A DNA stretch of 58,243 bases, taken from positions 1 to 58,243 of the forward strand of contig JAQQAS010000055.1 in NCBI GenBank assembly GCA_028532815.1, written 5' to 3'. This document shows positions 51,489-58,243 of this stretch, one piece after another; the first letter of the stretch is position 1, and every line of letters starts with the position of its first letter. The notes under the pieces are model-generated. The model made no database searches. It had not been told where the DNA came from and was given only the letters and a program-made list of their open reading frames with translations. The DNA is from Pleomorphochaeta sp. (GTDB lineage Bacteria; Spirochaetota; Spirochaetia; Sphaerochaetales; Sphaerochaetaceae). The position numbers and the translations under genes were made by a program.

Positions 51489-52063
51489 TTGCTAGCATCC
51501 TCATAATTTGAATATCTAAAGCTAAGTCGCCTTTGCTCAGTTTCTCTAAAGTCGGCCTTTTTAAGGTTACAGTCCTCAAAATTAACATCTCTTAAACATG
51601 AACTACAAAAAGTTGTAAAGTATAAGTCACAACCACTAAAGTTACAAAACCAAGCATCGATTCCAGCAAAATTATTATGAATTAATAAGGAATCAGAAAA
51701 ATCACAGTTAATTATCTTACTTCCTGAAAAAACAGAATATCTTATATCGACTTCTTTAAATGTACAATTATCAAAAAAACAAAAATCAAAAAAACAAGTA
51801 GTAAATTTTGAAAAGGAGAAATCTACATTTCTAAATGTACACCAAGAAAAATTTGATGATGAAAAGTTTTTTTGTTGTGTTGAGAAATTTTCAAATTCTG
51901 CATGAGAAAAATTAATATCCCTAATTAAGTTTTCTGTTTCAAAATATTTGGACATTTTTTTTAACAGAGCTTCTTTGTTGTCTGAATGCCTATAGCAAAA
52001 GTCACTATCTAAAGTTGCAAAGGCATTACAACATTCTTTCTTACAAGTCTTAAATTCGAACAT
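51485..52063 (-). CDS. Pentapeptide-repeat protein with Cys-rich N-terminus
   Basis: A 192-residue protein. The first ~28 residues carry a Cys/His cluster (C7, C11, C12, C23, H26), possibly a zinc knuckle. From about 50 on, tandem five-residue units of the type [S/A/C]xF[R/S/K]x repeat (for example NVDFSFSKFTTCFFDFCFF, DVNFEDCNLKKADF), which build a right-handed quadrilateral beta helix. Such proteins may mimic DNA (gyrase inhibitors) or scaffold others; no function is assigned. No Shine-Dalgarno; a promoter ends 6 nt from the ATG. Coupled to the MBL-fold gene, divergent from rsgA. Confidence 0.85.
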   Translation of the reverse strand: MFEFKTCKKECCNAFATLDSDFCYRHSDNKEALLKKMSKYFETENLIRDINFSHAEFENFSTQQKNFSSSNFSWCTFRNVDFSFSKFTTCFFDFCFFDNCTFKEVDIRYSVFSGSKIINCDFSDSLLIHNNFAGIDAWFCNFSGCDLYFTTFCSSCLRDVNFEDCNLKKADFRETEQRRLSFRYSNYEDASK

Positions 52064-52069
52064 ATTTTT

Positions 52070-52119
52070 AGACTATCAGAAATAAAGAGCTTGTCAAGCC
52101 TTTTCCTTTTGTCTAACAT
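52070..52119. promoter_or_regulatory. Overlapping divergent promoters, both predicted leaderless
   Basis: Plus strand: TTGTCA (52091-52096), a 17-nt spacer and TAACAT (52114-52119), 7 nt before the rsgA ATG at 52127. Minus strand: TTGACA (52097-52092), a 16-nt spacer and a weaker TAGTCT (52075-52070), 6 nt before the pentapeptide ATG at 52063. The two -35 elements occupy the same bases. Neither gene has a Shine-Dalgarno. Confidence 0.6.
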
Positions 52120-52126
52120 ACATTAC

Positions 52127-53086
52127 ATGAAAGGAATAATAACACGCGGGATAAATAATATTTATAACGTTGAAAATGATAAAAAGATTTATGAGTGTAG
52201 AATTAAGGGTAAATTGCTTAACGATGTTAGTGATGAATATAATCCATTAGCTGTTGGCGATTATGTTGAGTTCGAAGAAACTAATAATTTCGAGGGATTA
52301 ATAACTAAGAGGTTAGAAAGAAAGAACTGTTTTAGACGGTGGAATATGAAAGGCAAATGTAATCAAAGTGTTGTTGCAAATATGGATTTAATAGTTTGTG
52401 TTGCAAGTTGTGGTAATCCTCCTTTTAGACCTCGTTTTATTGATAGAGTTATAGCAAGTTCAGAAAATGTAGATATATTAATTGTACTAAATAAATGTGA
52501 TTTAGAATTAAAAGAAAGAGAAATAGAAAGATTTGAACTTTTTAAAAGCCTTGGATATGATACTTTATTGGTAAGTGCTGAAAAAGATATTAACTTGGAT
52601 TCATTAGTCCAAAAAATTGAAAATAAAGTGGTAGCATTTGTTGGTCAAAGTGGTGTTGGAAAATCAACATTAATCAATAAATTACTAGGAACTCAACAAA
52701 GAACAAATTTAATAAGTGAGAAATATAATAGGGGTAAGCATACAACTAATTTTTCTATCTTGTTAAAAAAAGACAATTTGACTATTGTTGATACCCCAGG
52801 TGTTAGAGAAATTATGGTTCCGCACAGAGACCCTGTTGAAATTGCTGCTTCATTCCCAGAATTTGTATCAAATAGTGACAAATGTGCATTTTCAATGTGT
52901 ACTCATACAAATGAACCTGATTGTGAAATAAAAAGAATGGTTGAAAATGGCTTAATTAATGAAGATAGATACGAGAGTTATTTAAGGATGATAGAATCCT
53001 TATCTCTTCAAGGCCCAAAGTGGAAGGGGAGTTCAAATTCAACAAGTAAGGCACGCTATAAGATGCCAAGTAAAAAAAGAAAATGA
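52127..53086 (+). CDS. rsgA: Ribosome-dependent GTPase RsgA (YjeQ)
   Basis: Circularly permuted GTPase that checks 30S maturation. ATG 52127 is chosen because it gives the family start MKGIITRGINNIYNV; an in-frame TTG at 52091 lies inside the -35. The 319 residues show an OB-fold (about 5-75), the permuted GTPase order G4 LNKCDL, G5 SAEKD, G1 GQSGVGKST, G3 DTPGVRE, and the zinc knuckle CAFSMCTHTNEPDC. The 3' end overlaps mutS2 by 4 nt. With rimM elsewhere in the window, this is a second 30S-assembly factor. Confidence 0.95.
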   Translation: MKGIITRGINNIYNVENDKKIYECRIKGKLLNDVSDEYNPLAVGDYVEFEETNNFEGLITKRLERKNCFRRWNMKGKCNQSVVANMDLIVCVASCGNPPFRPRFIDRVIASSENVDILIVLNKCDLELKEREIERFELFKSLGYDTLLVSAEKDINLDSLVQKIENKVVAFVGQSGVGKSTLINKLLGTQQRTNLISEKYNRGKHTTNFSILLKKDNLTIVDTPGVREIMVPHRDPVEIAASFPEFVSNSDKCAFSMCTHTNEPDCEIKRMVENGLINEDRYESYLRMIESLSLQGPKWKGSSNSTSKARYKMPSKKRK

Positions 53087-55437
53087 GATTATCAAAAAAA
53101 ACATTAACTGATTTAGGGTTTTACCAAGTATTAGATTTAATTGAAAAATATTTATTGTGTGAAGATACTAAAATAGAACTTAATAAAAGAGGTTTTATAA
53201 GTGATAAAGATCAATTAATATATCTACAAGATCAAATTGAAGATATTTTATCCTTATTAGAAAATCCAAATATTGAAAAGCCTAATAGTTTTCCCTCATT
53301 GAGTGAAACCTTTGAAACCTTAAAAATAACATATCAAAATATAGATGGACCAAATCTATATAAAGTAGCTTCATTTATAGACAGCAGTGAAAAGCTGTTA
53401 AATTTTATTAATGAGCCAAATTTTAATAATAAGAAATCAAAAAATATTGCTCATTTATTAAATGATGTAATAGATGAAGATTTAATTAAGTTCAAAAATG
53501 AAGTTTTTTATGCTTTAGATGAAAGTGGAAAGGTCAAAGAAAGTCATCCTTTAATTAGAGCTTTGGTAAAACAAGTAGAAAAATCAAAGAGAGAAAGAAA
53601 TACCTTTACAAGGGAATTTATTAAATCAAATAAAAATTATTTACAAAGTGATTTAGAAACCTTAAGAGATGATAGAATTGTTCTACCTGTTAGAAATGAT
53701 GCAAAATCAAAAGTTGCAGGTTTTGTTCACGGAAGTAGTTCTAGTGGAAGCACTATATTTTTAGAACCATATAAACTAGTTGAATATAATAATTCAGTTG
53801 TTTTAGCAGAGCAACAAATAGAAATTGAAATTGCTAAGATATATACATCGCTTAGTAACATGTTAAGAGAAATTAAATATTCACTAAAGCATTTACACAC
53901 TCAGATTATGAATGTTGATATACTATATTGTTTTGCTCGGTGGGTTAAAGTTAATGATTGTACTAGAGTAAGTTATGAAGCAGATAAAATTAAATTATTA
54001 TTTGCAAAACATCCATTGTTAGGTTCAAAAGCTGTTGCTATTTCTATTGAAGTCGATCCTTCAGTAAAATGTGTTGTTATTTCAGGACCGAATGCTGGTG
54101 GTAAGACAGTAACTATAAAAACTGTTGGTTTATTTTCTATTTTAAATCAATATATTGGTTACATTCCTTGCCAAGAAGGTTCAATCTTACCTATTTTTGA
54201 CAAAATATATACAGATATTGGTGATGAGCAAAGTATAGAAGAAGAGTTGTCGACATTTAGTGGTCATATGAATAGTTTATCTAAAATATTAAAAAATTCT
54301 ACAAAGAACTCATTAATAATTTTAGATGAATTAGGTTCTGCTACAGATCCAAATGAAGGTGGAGCAATAGCACAGAGTATAACTGATTTCTTGCTTGAAA
54401 ATTCAAGATATTCTTTTATTACTTCTCATTTAGCTTCTCTAAAACATAAAGCCTATGTAAGTGACTTAATGTTAAACGCATCAATGGAATTTGATGAAGC
54501 TTCTCATCTTCCAACATTTAGGGTAGTTTGTGGATTACCTGGCGACTCCCATGCAATTGATACTGCAATAAGAATGAAATTGCCTAGAGTCGTTATAGAT
54601 AAGGCAAAATCTTATTTAGGAGATGGTCAATTACAAATAGGTCAAATTGTTAAACAACTAGAAAATGAAAGAAAAAATGTCGAGAAAAAAACTTTAGAAC
54701 TTAAAGCGAGAGAGAAAGAATTAATTTATCTTAAAAAAGAGGTTGATTTATTTAGGTTAAAAGTAAAGCAAAAAGAATACCAATTAAAAAATGAGCAATC
54801 GACTGAGTTGTCTAGATATATATCAAAAAGTCGAAAAGACTTAGAAAATCTTGTAAGTAAATTAGTTACAGGTGAAATTAACAAAGATAAAACAAAAGCT
54901 GTTAAAGACTTTATAAATAATCTAGATAAAAAAGAAAAAGAAGTTAAAAAACAAATTGAAAAAGAAGAAGTTGAGTTTGAAGAAGAGAGAGAGCCTTTTA
55001 CTATAAAAGTTGGCATGGATGTTTTATGCGGAAAAAGTAAACGAGAAGGCGTTGTTTTAAAACCTGATGGTAAAAATAAATGGCAAGTACAAGTTGGTTC
55101 TTTAAAAATTTCATTTAAAGAAAAAGACTTGTACCAAGCAAAACCCGTTGTAAATGCAAAAAAATATAGCATATCATATGCAAATGAAACTCCACGACCA
55201 AAAACAAATATTGATGTAAGGGGTTTAACTTTAGATAAAGCTTTAGAGGAAGTTCAAAATCAACTAGAAGCTTGTTTGATTCATAATTTTAATACATTTT
55301 CTATTATTCATGGATTAGGAGATGGTATTTTACAAACGGGTATTCATGATTTTTTAAAAAAACAATCTCAAGTGAAAGACTATCATTTTGCTCTTCCAAA
55401 AGATGGAGGAATGGGTAAAACATATGTAATTTTGTAA
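53083..55437 (+). CDS. mutS2: Endonuclease MutS2
   Basis: MutS-like ATPase linked to suppression of recombination and, in Gram-positive bacteria, to rescue of collided ribosomes. The 784 residues have a coiled-coil clamp, an ATPase domain with SGPNAGGKTVTIKTVGL, DIGDEQSIEEELSTFSGHM and LIILDELGSATDPNEGGAIAQ, a Lys/Glu-rich coil (about 525-640), a KOW-like segment and a C-terminal Smr domain (about 705-784) with IDVRGLTLDKALEEVQ and HGLGDGIL. No mismatch-recognition domain. It is translationally coupled to rsgA (ATGA), an association that fits a ribosome role. Confidence 0.95.
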   Translation: MRLSKKTLTDLGFYQVLDLIEKYLLCEDTKIELNKRGFISDKDQLIYLQDQIEDILSLLENPNIEKPNSFPSLSETFETLKITYQNIDGPNLYKVASFIDSSEKLLNFINEPNFNNKKSKNIAHLLNDVIDEDLIKFKNEVFYALDESGKVKESHPLIRALVKQVEKSKRERNTFTREFIKSNKNYLQSDLETLRDDRIVLPVRNDAKSKVAGFVHGSSSSGSTIFLEPYKLVEYNNSVVLAEQQIEIEIAKIYTSLSNMLREIKYSLKHLHTQIMNVDILYCFARWVKVNDCTRVSYEADKIKLLFAKHPLLGSKAVAISIEVDPSVKCVVISGPNAGGKTVTIKTVGLFSILNQYIGYIPCQEGSILPIFDKIYTDIGDEQSIEEELSTFSGHMNSLSKILKNSTKNSLIILDELGSATDPNEGGAIAQSITDFLLENSRYSFITSHLASLKHKAYVSDLMLNASMEFDEASHLPTFRVVCGLPGDSHAIDTAIRMKLPRVVIDKAKSYLGDGQLQIGQIVKQLENERKNVEKKTLELKAREKELIYLKKEVDLFRLKVKQKEYQLKNEQSTELSRYISKSRKDLENLVSKLVTGEINKDKTKAVKDFINNLDKKEKEVKKQIEKEEVEFEEEREPFTIKVGMDVLCGKSKREGVVLKPDGKNKWQVQVGSLKISFKEKDLYQAKPVVNAKKYSISYANETPRPKTNIDVRGLTLDKALEEVQNQLEACLIHNFNTFSIIHGLGDGILQTGIHDFLKKQSQVKDYHFALPKDGGMGKTYVIL

Positions 55438-55471
55438 TTTGTCTCTCTGAGAAATAAACAAATTAAAATTA

Positions 55472-55501
55472 TTGCATAGAGATATACATCAGTGTTATAA
55501 T
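55472..55501 (+). promoter_or_regulatory. Promoter of the nucleoside phosphorylase gene
   Basis: TTGCAT (55472-55477), an 18-nt spacer and a consensus TATAAT (55496-55501), 39 nt before ATG 55541. AGGAGG lies 7 nt before the start. Confidence 0.7.
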
Positions 55502-55540
55502 AAATGCTCTGTTACAAAAAATATAGCTAGGAGGCTTATA

Positions 55541-56317
55541 ATGTCAGATTATATGCATGGAACTGGAATTCAATATCATCTTCATATAAAAAAAGGAGAT
55601 GTAGGAAAATATGTAATCTTACCAGGTGATCCAAAAAGATGTGAAAAGATTGCAAAATATTTTGATGAACCAAAATTAATTGCAGATAGTAGAGAATATA
55701 TAACATACACAGGTTATTTAGATGGTGAAAAAGTTTCAGTTACAAGTACTGGAATAGGGGGACCCTCAGCATCTATTGCAATGGAAGAATTATATAAATG
55801 TGGTGCTGATACCTTTATTAGAGTTGGTACATGTGGGGGAATCGATTTAAATGTAGTTGGTGGTGATGTTGTAGTTGCAACTGGCGCAATTAGATTTGAA
55901 GGAACTAGTAGAGAGTACGCACCTATTGAATTCCCTGCTGTTGCAAATTTTGATGTAGTTCAAGCACTTAAAGAAGCTGCAAAAACACTTGGATTTAAAA
56001 ATCATACAGGAATTGTTCAATGTAAAGATTCTTTTTATGGTCAACATTCTCCAGATTTGATGCCCGTAAGTTACGAGTTGAATAACAAATGGGAAGCTTG
56101 GAAAAGACTTGGGGTATTAGCAAGTGAAATGGAAAGTGCTGCATTATTTACTGTAGCATCTTATCTAGGGGTAAGATGTGGAAGTGAATTCTTTGTTGTT
56201 GGAAACCAAGAAAGAGAAAAATTAGGAATGGATAACCCAATTCTTCATGATACTGAAAGTGCAATTAGAGTTGCAATTGAAGGGGTTAGAAACTTAATTA
56301 AAATGGACAAAAATTAA
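55541..56317 (+). CDS. udp: Uridine phosphorylase-type nucleoside phosphorylase
   Basis: Phosphorolysis of nucleosides to base and (deoxy)ribose 1-phosphate. ATG 55541, with AGGAGG upstream, gives 258 residues; an earlier in-frame ATG-like start at 55472 lies in the -35. Motifs of the PNP/UDP family: [57 protein letters not shown] and [13 protein letters not shown]. These fit uridine phosphorylase best, but substrate range in this family varies. Uracil released could be reused by the UPRTase at 28771. Confidence 0.9.
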   Translation: MSDYMHGTGIQYHLHIKKGDVGKYVILPGDPKRCEKIAKYFDEPKLIADSREYITYTGYLDGEKVSVTSTGIGGPSASIAMEELYKCGADTFIRVGTCGGIDLNVVGGDVVVATGAIRFEGTSREYAPIEFPAVANFDVVQALKEAAKTLGFKNHTGIVQCKDSFYGQHSPDLMPVSYELNNKWEAWKRLGVLASEMESAALFTVASYLGVRCGSEFFVVGNQEREKLGMDNPILHDTESAIRVAIEGVRNLIKMDKN

Positions 56318-56339
56318 TATGCATTAATTTATATATATT

Positions 56340-56370
56340 TGGCTATTGAATATCAATTATTCAATAGCCA
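56340..56370. terminator. Bidirectional hairpin between convergent udp and peroxiredoxin genes
   Basis: TGGCTATTGAATA (56340-56352) and TATTCAATAGCCA (56358-56370) form a perfect 13-bp stem with a 5-nt loop. The T content after it is modest on both strands. Confidence 0.7.
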
Positions 56371-56399
56371 TCTTTGAATTAAAACAATCTAAGTAAAAC

Positions 56400-57074
56400 C
56401 TATTTAGATTTTTCTTTTCTAAAACACATAAACCAGTCTAGGCAATACATATCTTCATCTTTGCTTTCGACTCTTTCTTTTGCTGTACCACAACTACCTG
56501 CAGTAGGGACAATAACATCGTCTCCTTTTTTCCAATCAGCTGGAGTTGCACAATTATCTTTGTCAGCCTTTTGTAAGGCAACAAGTATTCTCTTTATTTC
56601 ATCAAAATTTCTACCAGTTGATAGTGGATAATAAAGGATGGTTCTAATATTAGACTCAGGATCAATAACAAAAACAGCCCTAACAGCTTGAGTTCCTGAT
56701 TGATTTGGTTGAATCATTCCATATTTTTTTGCAACATCCATTTTAATGTCTTCAATAAGGGGAAATTTAACATCAAGATTTTTCATACCAGTCCATTCTA
56801 AATCATGAATTTTTCTAAGCCAAGCAATGTGTGAATAAAGGGAATCAACACTCAGCCCAATTAATTCAGTATTTAATTTTTTAAAATCATCTTCTAAACT
56901 TGCAAAAGTCATAAATTCAGTAGTACAAACAGGAGTAAAATCAGCAGGATGAGAAAATAGGATAACCCATTTTCCTTTGTAATCTTCAGGGAAATTGATT
57001 TGACCCTGAGTTGTTGTTGCTACAAAGCTAGGAGCTTTGTCACCGAGTAATGGCATTCTAACGTAATCTTCCAT
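56400..57074 (-). CDS. Peroxiredoxin, Prx6/1-Cys type
   Basis: Reduces peroxides. The 224-residue thioredoxin-fold protein has the peroxidatic Cys50 in SHPADFTPVCTTEF, SVDSLYSHIAWLRKI, FPLIEDIKMDVAKKYGM and the C-terminal arm with NCATPADWKKGDDV and MYCLDWFMCFRK typical of Prx6 relatives. Extra cysteines in the tail (around GSCGTAKE and YCLDWFMC) may serve as resolving residues as in archaeal homologues. AAAGGAGA precedes the ATG. It is a single-gene unit; an oxygen-defence role in an anaerobe is plausible. Confidence 0.93.
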   Translation of the reverse strand: MEDYVRMPLLGDKAPSFVATTTQGQINFPEDYKGKWVILFSHPADFTPVCTTEFMTFASLEDDFKKLNTELIGLSVDSLYSHIAWLRKIHDLEWTGMKNLDVKFPLIEDIKMDVAKKYGMIQPNQSGTQAVRAVFVIDPESNIRTILYYPLSTGRNFDEIKRILVALQKADKDNCATPADWKKGDDVIVPTAGSCGTAKERVESKDEDMYCLDWFMCFRKEKSK

Positions 57075-57199
57075 ACATATCTCCTTTAATATTAAATATA
57101 TTAATATTTTTTTATTCTCATGTGTGTAATATAATACTAATGATAATAAGTGTCAATAGTGATTAAATATTAATAGGAAATTAGTTTCGATAGTATTTT

Positions 57200-57241
57200 A
57201 AAAAAAAATGCACCTTAAATCTAAAAAAATTTAGGATGCAT
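57200..57241 (-). terminator. Intrinsic terminator of the GIY-YIG-like gene
   Basis: On the minus strand an imperfect stem (ATGCA/TGCAT, CCT/AGG, AAAT/ATTT with small bulges; 57208-57241) is followed by nine T residues. It lies 18 nt after the stop at 57260. The rest of 57075-57259 shows no gene. Confidence 0.8.
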
Positions 57242-57259
57242 ATATCACTCAAAAATGGT

Positions 57260-57577
57260 TTAGTTGTACAAATCAATATTATTATTAGTAAAATTATTGA
57301 TAGTCTTTTCAAGTAATTTATCTAAAGACTCATCTTCTTTCAAAAAGCAAATAGGTTCAATAGCAAATAATTCTAAACCAATTTCACTGTAATCAGTTTG
57401 TAATTGAGCGTTTGAATATAAACCAAGATCTAATTGGAATCTAATTTTTTTACTATCTTCAATAATGTTTTCACTTTTTAAAAGTAAAGATTTATCACTT
57501 TGTAAGTTATATATTCTTAAAATTCCTTTAGTAGGTTCTTCATTTAGATAATGAGATAAGTTTGGATTTTTTAGCAT
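57260..57577 (-). CDS. GIY-YIG-like protein without recognisable catalytic residues
   Basis: A 105-residue protein starting at ATG 57577 (AGGAATAATT upstream); a longer frame to 57640 lacks a ribosome site. The pattern GILRIYNLQSDKSLLLKS then RFQLDLGLYSNAQLQTDY and LELFAIEPICFLKEDE follows the small GIY-YIG-related proteins of Firmicutes (GVFQI-NK-GKIFLGSS…RFQLNFG…NxxLQxDW…FEFEIL). The GIY-YIG tyrosines and the catalytic Arg/Glu are not evident, so nuclease activity is doubtful. Function unknown; family recognition is moderate. Confidence 0.7.
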   Translation of the reverse strand: MLKNPNLSHYLNEEPTKGILRIYNLQSDKSLLLKSENIIEDSKKIRFQLDLGLYSNAQLQTDYSEIGLELFAIEPICFLKEDESLDKLLEKTINNFTNNNIDLYN

Positions 57578-57652
57578 AATTATTCCTAGATTATTTTTTT
57601 TTACTTTATACACCTTAATATAAATAGTAAAATTTAACAATCTAAGTTAATT

Positions 57653-58123
57653 TTAAAAATCATCCCAAGTTAAAATAGATTCCCAATCTTCATCTTCAAC
57701 CCCATCAACATATTTAGTTACCCATATATCATAGGGATAATAAATTTCAAATTCAAATGTAATAGTTGGGCTATCTGTCTTAGTACAAACCATAGTCAAA
57801 GTTGCCTCAAATTCACCTTCAGGTGTTGATTCATCTGATTCATCGGTGTATGTAGTTTCAATCGAATATCCATCATCATTTAAAGTCGATGTATCTAGTT
57901 CTACTCCATCTTCATAATAATCATTTGGAGTAGTTCCTTCTACAACATTTATCTCATCATTACTTATTTCAACAGTTCCTGAATCAGAATCATAGTTGAA
58001 ATACAAAGTATCAATTAGATATGAAGGTAGTGTGTCAAAATCATTATCTACATTTAATTGACAAGCTGAAAAGAATACAACAGTTATTAAGACTAAAAAC
58101 ACAAAAAGCACATTTTTTTTCAT
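57653..58123 (-). CDS. Acidic predicted lipoprotein
   Basis: A 156-residue protein with signal peptide 1-20, lipobox FSAC and lipidated Cys21. The mature part is very rich in Asp, Glu, Ser, Thr and Tyr with short beta-strand-like stretches (TVEISNDEINVVEG, FEATLTMVC, TITFEFEIYYPYDIW). It resembles a small surface-exposed beta-rich lipoprotein, with no known family seen. AAGGAGA lies 7 nt before ATG. The gap to the next gene downstream is 75 nt. Confidence 0.8.
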   Translation of the reverse strand: MKKNVLFVFLVLITVVFFSACQLNVDNDFDTLPSYLIDTLYFNYDSDSGTVEISNDEINVVEGTTPNDYYEDGVELDTSTLNDDGYSIETTYTDESDESTPEGEFEATLTMVCTKTDSPTITFEFEIYYPYDIWVTKYVDGVEDEDWESILTWDDF

Positions 58124-58164
58124 AAAGTATCTCCTTATTTATTTAATAAAAATTCTATGCTTTA

Positions 58165-58209
58165 ATTTTAAATTAGGAATATAACAAAAACAAATGTTAC
58201 AAACGTTTG
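58165..58209 (-). promoter_or_regulatory. Lipoprotein promoter with upstream LacI/CcpA-like palindrome
   Basis: On the minus strand TTGTTT (58193-58188), a 17-nt spacer and TAAAAT (58170-58165). Just upstream lies CAAACGTTTG (58200-58209), a perfect palindrome with central CG as in LacI-family and catabolite-responsive sites. It differs from the AAACCGGTTT operators of the alpha-glucan unit, so another regulator is likely. Confidence 0.45.
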
Positions 58210-58243
58210 CATTAAGAAAATATTATGAATTTAGAATAAAAAA

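Noticed and set aside
54726-55172. A 148-codon minus-strand frame inside mutS2.
   Set aside because: It is antisense to the Lys/Glu-rich coil of MutS2, whose composition produces long Phe/Leu/Ser-rich frames on the other strand. No ribosome site or family motif.
1-58243. CRISPR arrays, insertion sequences, prophage genes, rRNA, tmRNA or the SRP 4.5S RNA.
   Set aside because: No regularly spaced repeats, transposase or phage motifs, or recognisable conserved RNA cores were seen. A covariance-model search (Infernal with Rfam) would be needed to exclude small RNAs.

Overview
The window is a continuous chromosomal stretch of a low-GC bacterium (about 30% GC by eye) and most likely a member of the Spirochaetota. 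The evidence is indirect. Both sugar-binding proteins carry the Sec-signal ending typical of spirochaetes (…AFAQGSSE…, …LFANGTSE…) rather than a lipobox. Isoleucyl-tRNA synthetase is of the eukaryote-like type, SMC is short with an unusual centre, and the order smc-ffh-rpsP-khpA-rimM-trmD-rplS fits. Nothing here fixes the genus. I see no insertion sequence, prophage, CRISPR array or rRNA.

Layout. 128-6690: smc, ffh and the rpsP-khpA-rimM-trmD-rplS translation operon, closed by a strong terminator. 6818-10723: a small putative zinc protein overlapping coaD, a membrane GGDEF-receiver protein, and an NfeD/SPFH pair. 10767-19887 (all minus): a plant-glycan unit read as histidine kinase, AraC-type regulator, sugar-binding protein, two permeases, GH1 and GH43. 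20137-30711: housekeeping genes (rpmF-acpP-rnc, cca, ileS, lipoproteins, trpS, a long uracil phosphoribosyltransferase, adk). 30749-39580: a GGDEF protein and an alpha-glucan unit (binding protein, two permeases, LacI regulator, malQ, with a divergent GH13). 39734-42658: guaB, a TIGR00300 (LOR/SDH-type) enzyme and tRNA-Val. 42852-47912: a complete five-gene peptide/nickel-type ABC importer. 47929-58123: a CmpB-like membrane protein, YggS, RluD-type synthase, a metallo-beta-lactamase-fold protein, a pentapeptide protein, rsgA, mutS2, a nucleoside phosphorylase, a peroxiredoxin, a GIY-YIG-like remnant and a lipoprotein.

How the parts work together. The two sugar importers bring xylo-/beta-gluco-oligosaccharides and alpha-glucans into the cytoplasm, where GH43/GH1 and GH13/MalQ, none with a signal peptide, can break them down. 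Neither importer has its own ATPase, so a shared one is expected elsewhere. The first unit appears driven by the adjacent two-component system. The second appears repressed by LacI at AAACCGGTTT sites lying in both divergent promoters. The tRNA-Val gene lacks an encoded CCA end, which the nearby cca product would add.

The most unusual signals are not genes. (1) At yggS, and more weakly at adk, a good Shine-Dalgarno sequence is separated from the ATG by an inverted repeat, and folding the hairpin restores normal spacing. (2) Several genes (rsgA, the pentapeptide gene, the TIGR00300 gene, one GGDEF gene) have a -10-like hexamer 6-7 nt before the start codon and no Shine-Dalgarno, which suggests leaderless mRNAs; rsgA and the pentapeptide gene are divergent and share overlapping -35 elements. 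All coordinates and motifs were read by eye. Functional names rest on recognisable family motifs, not on database searches.
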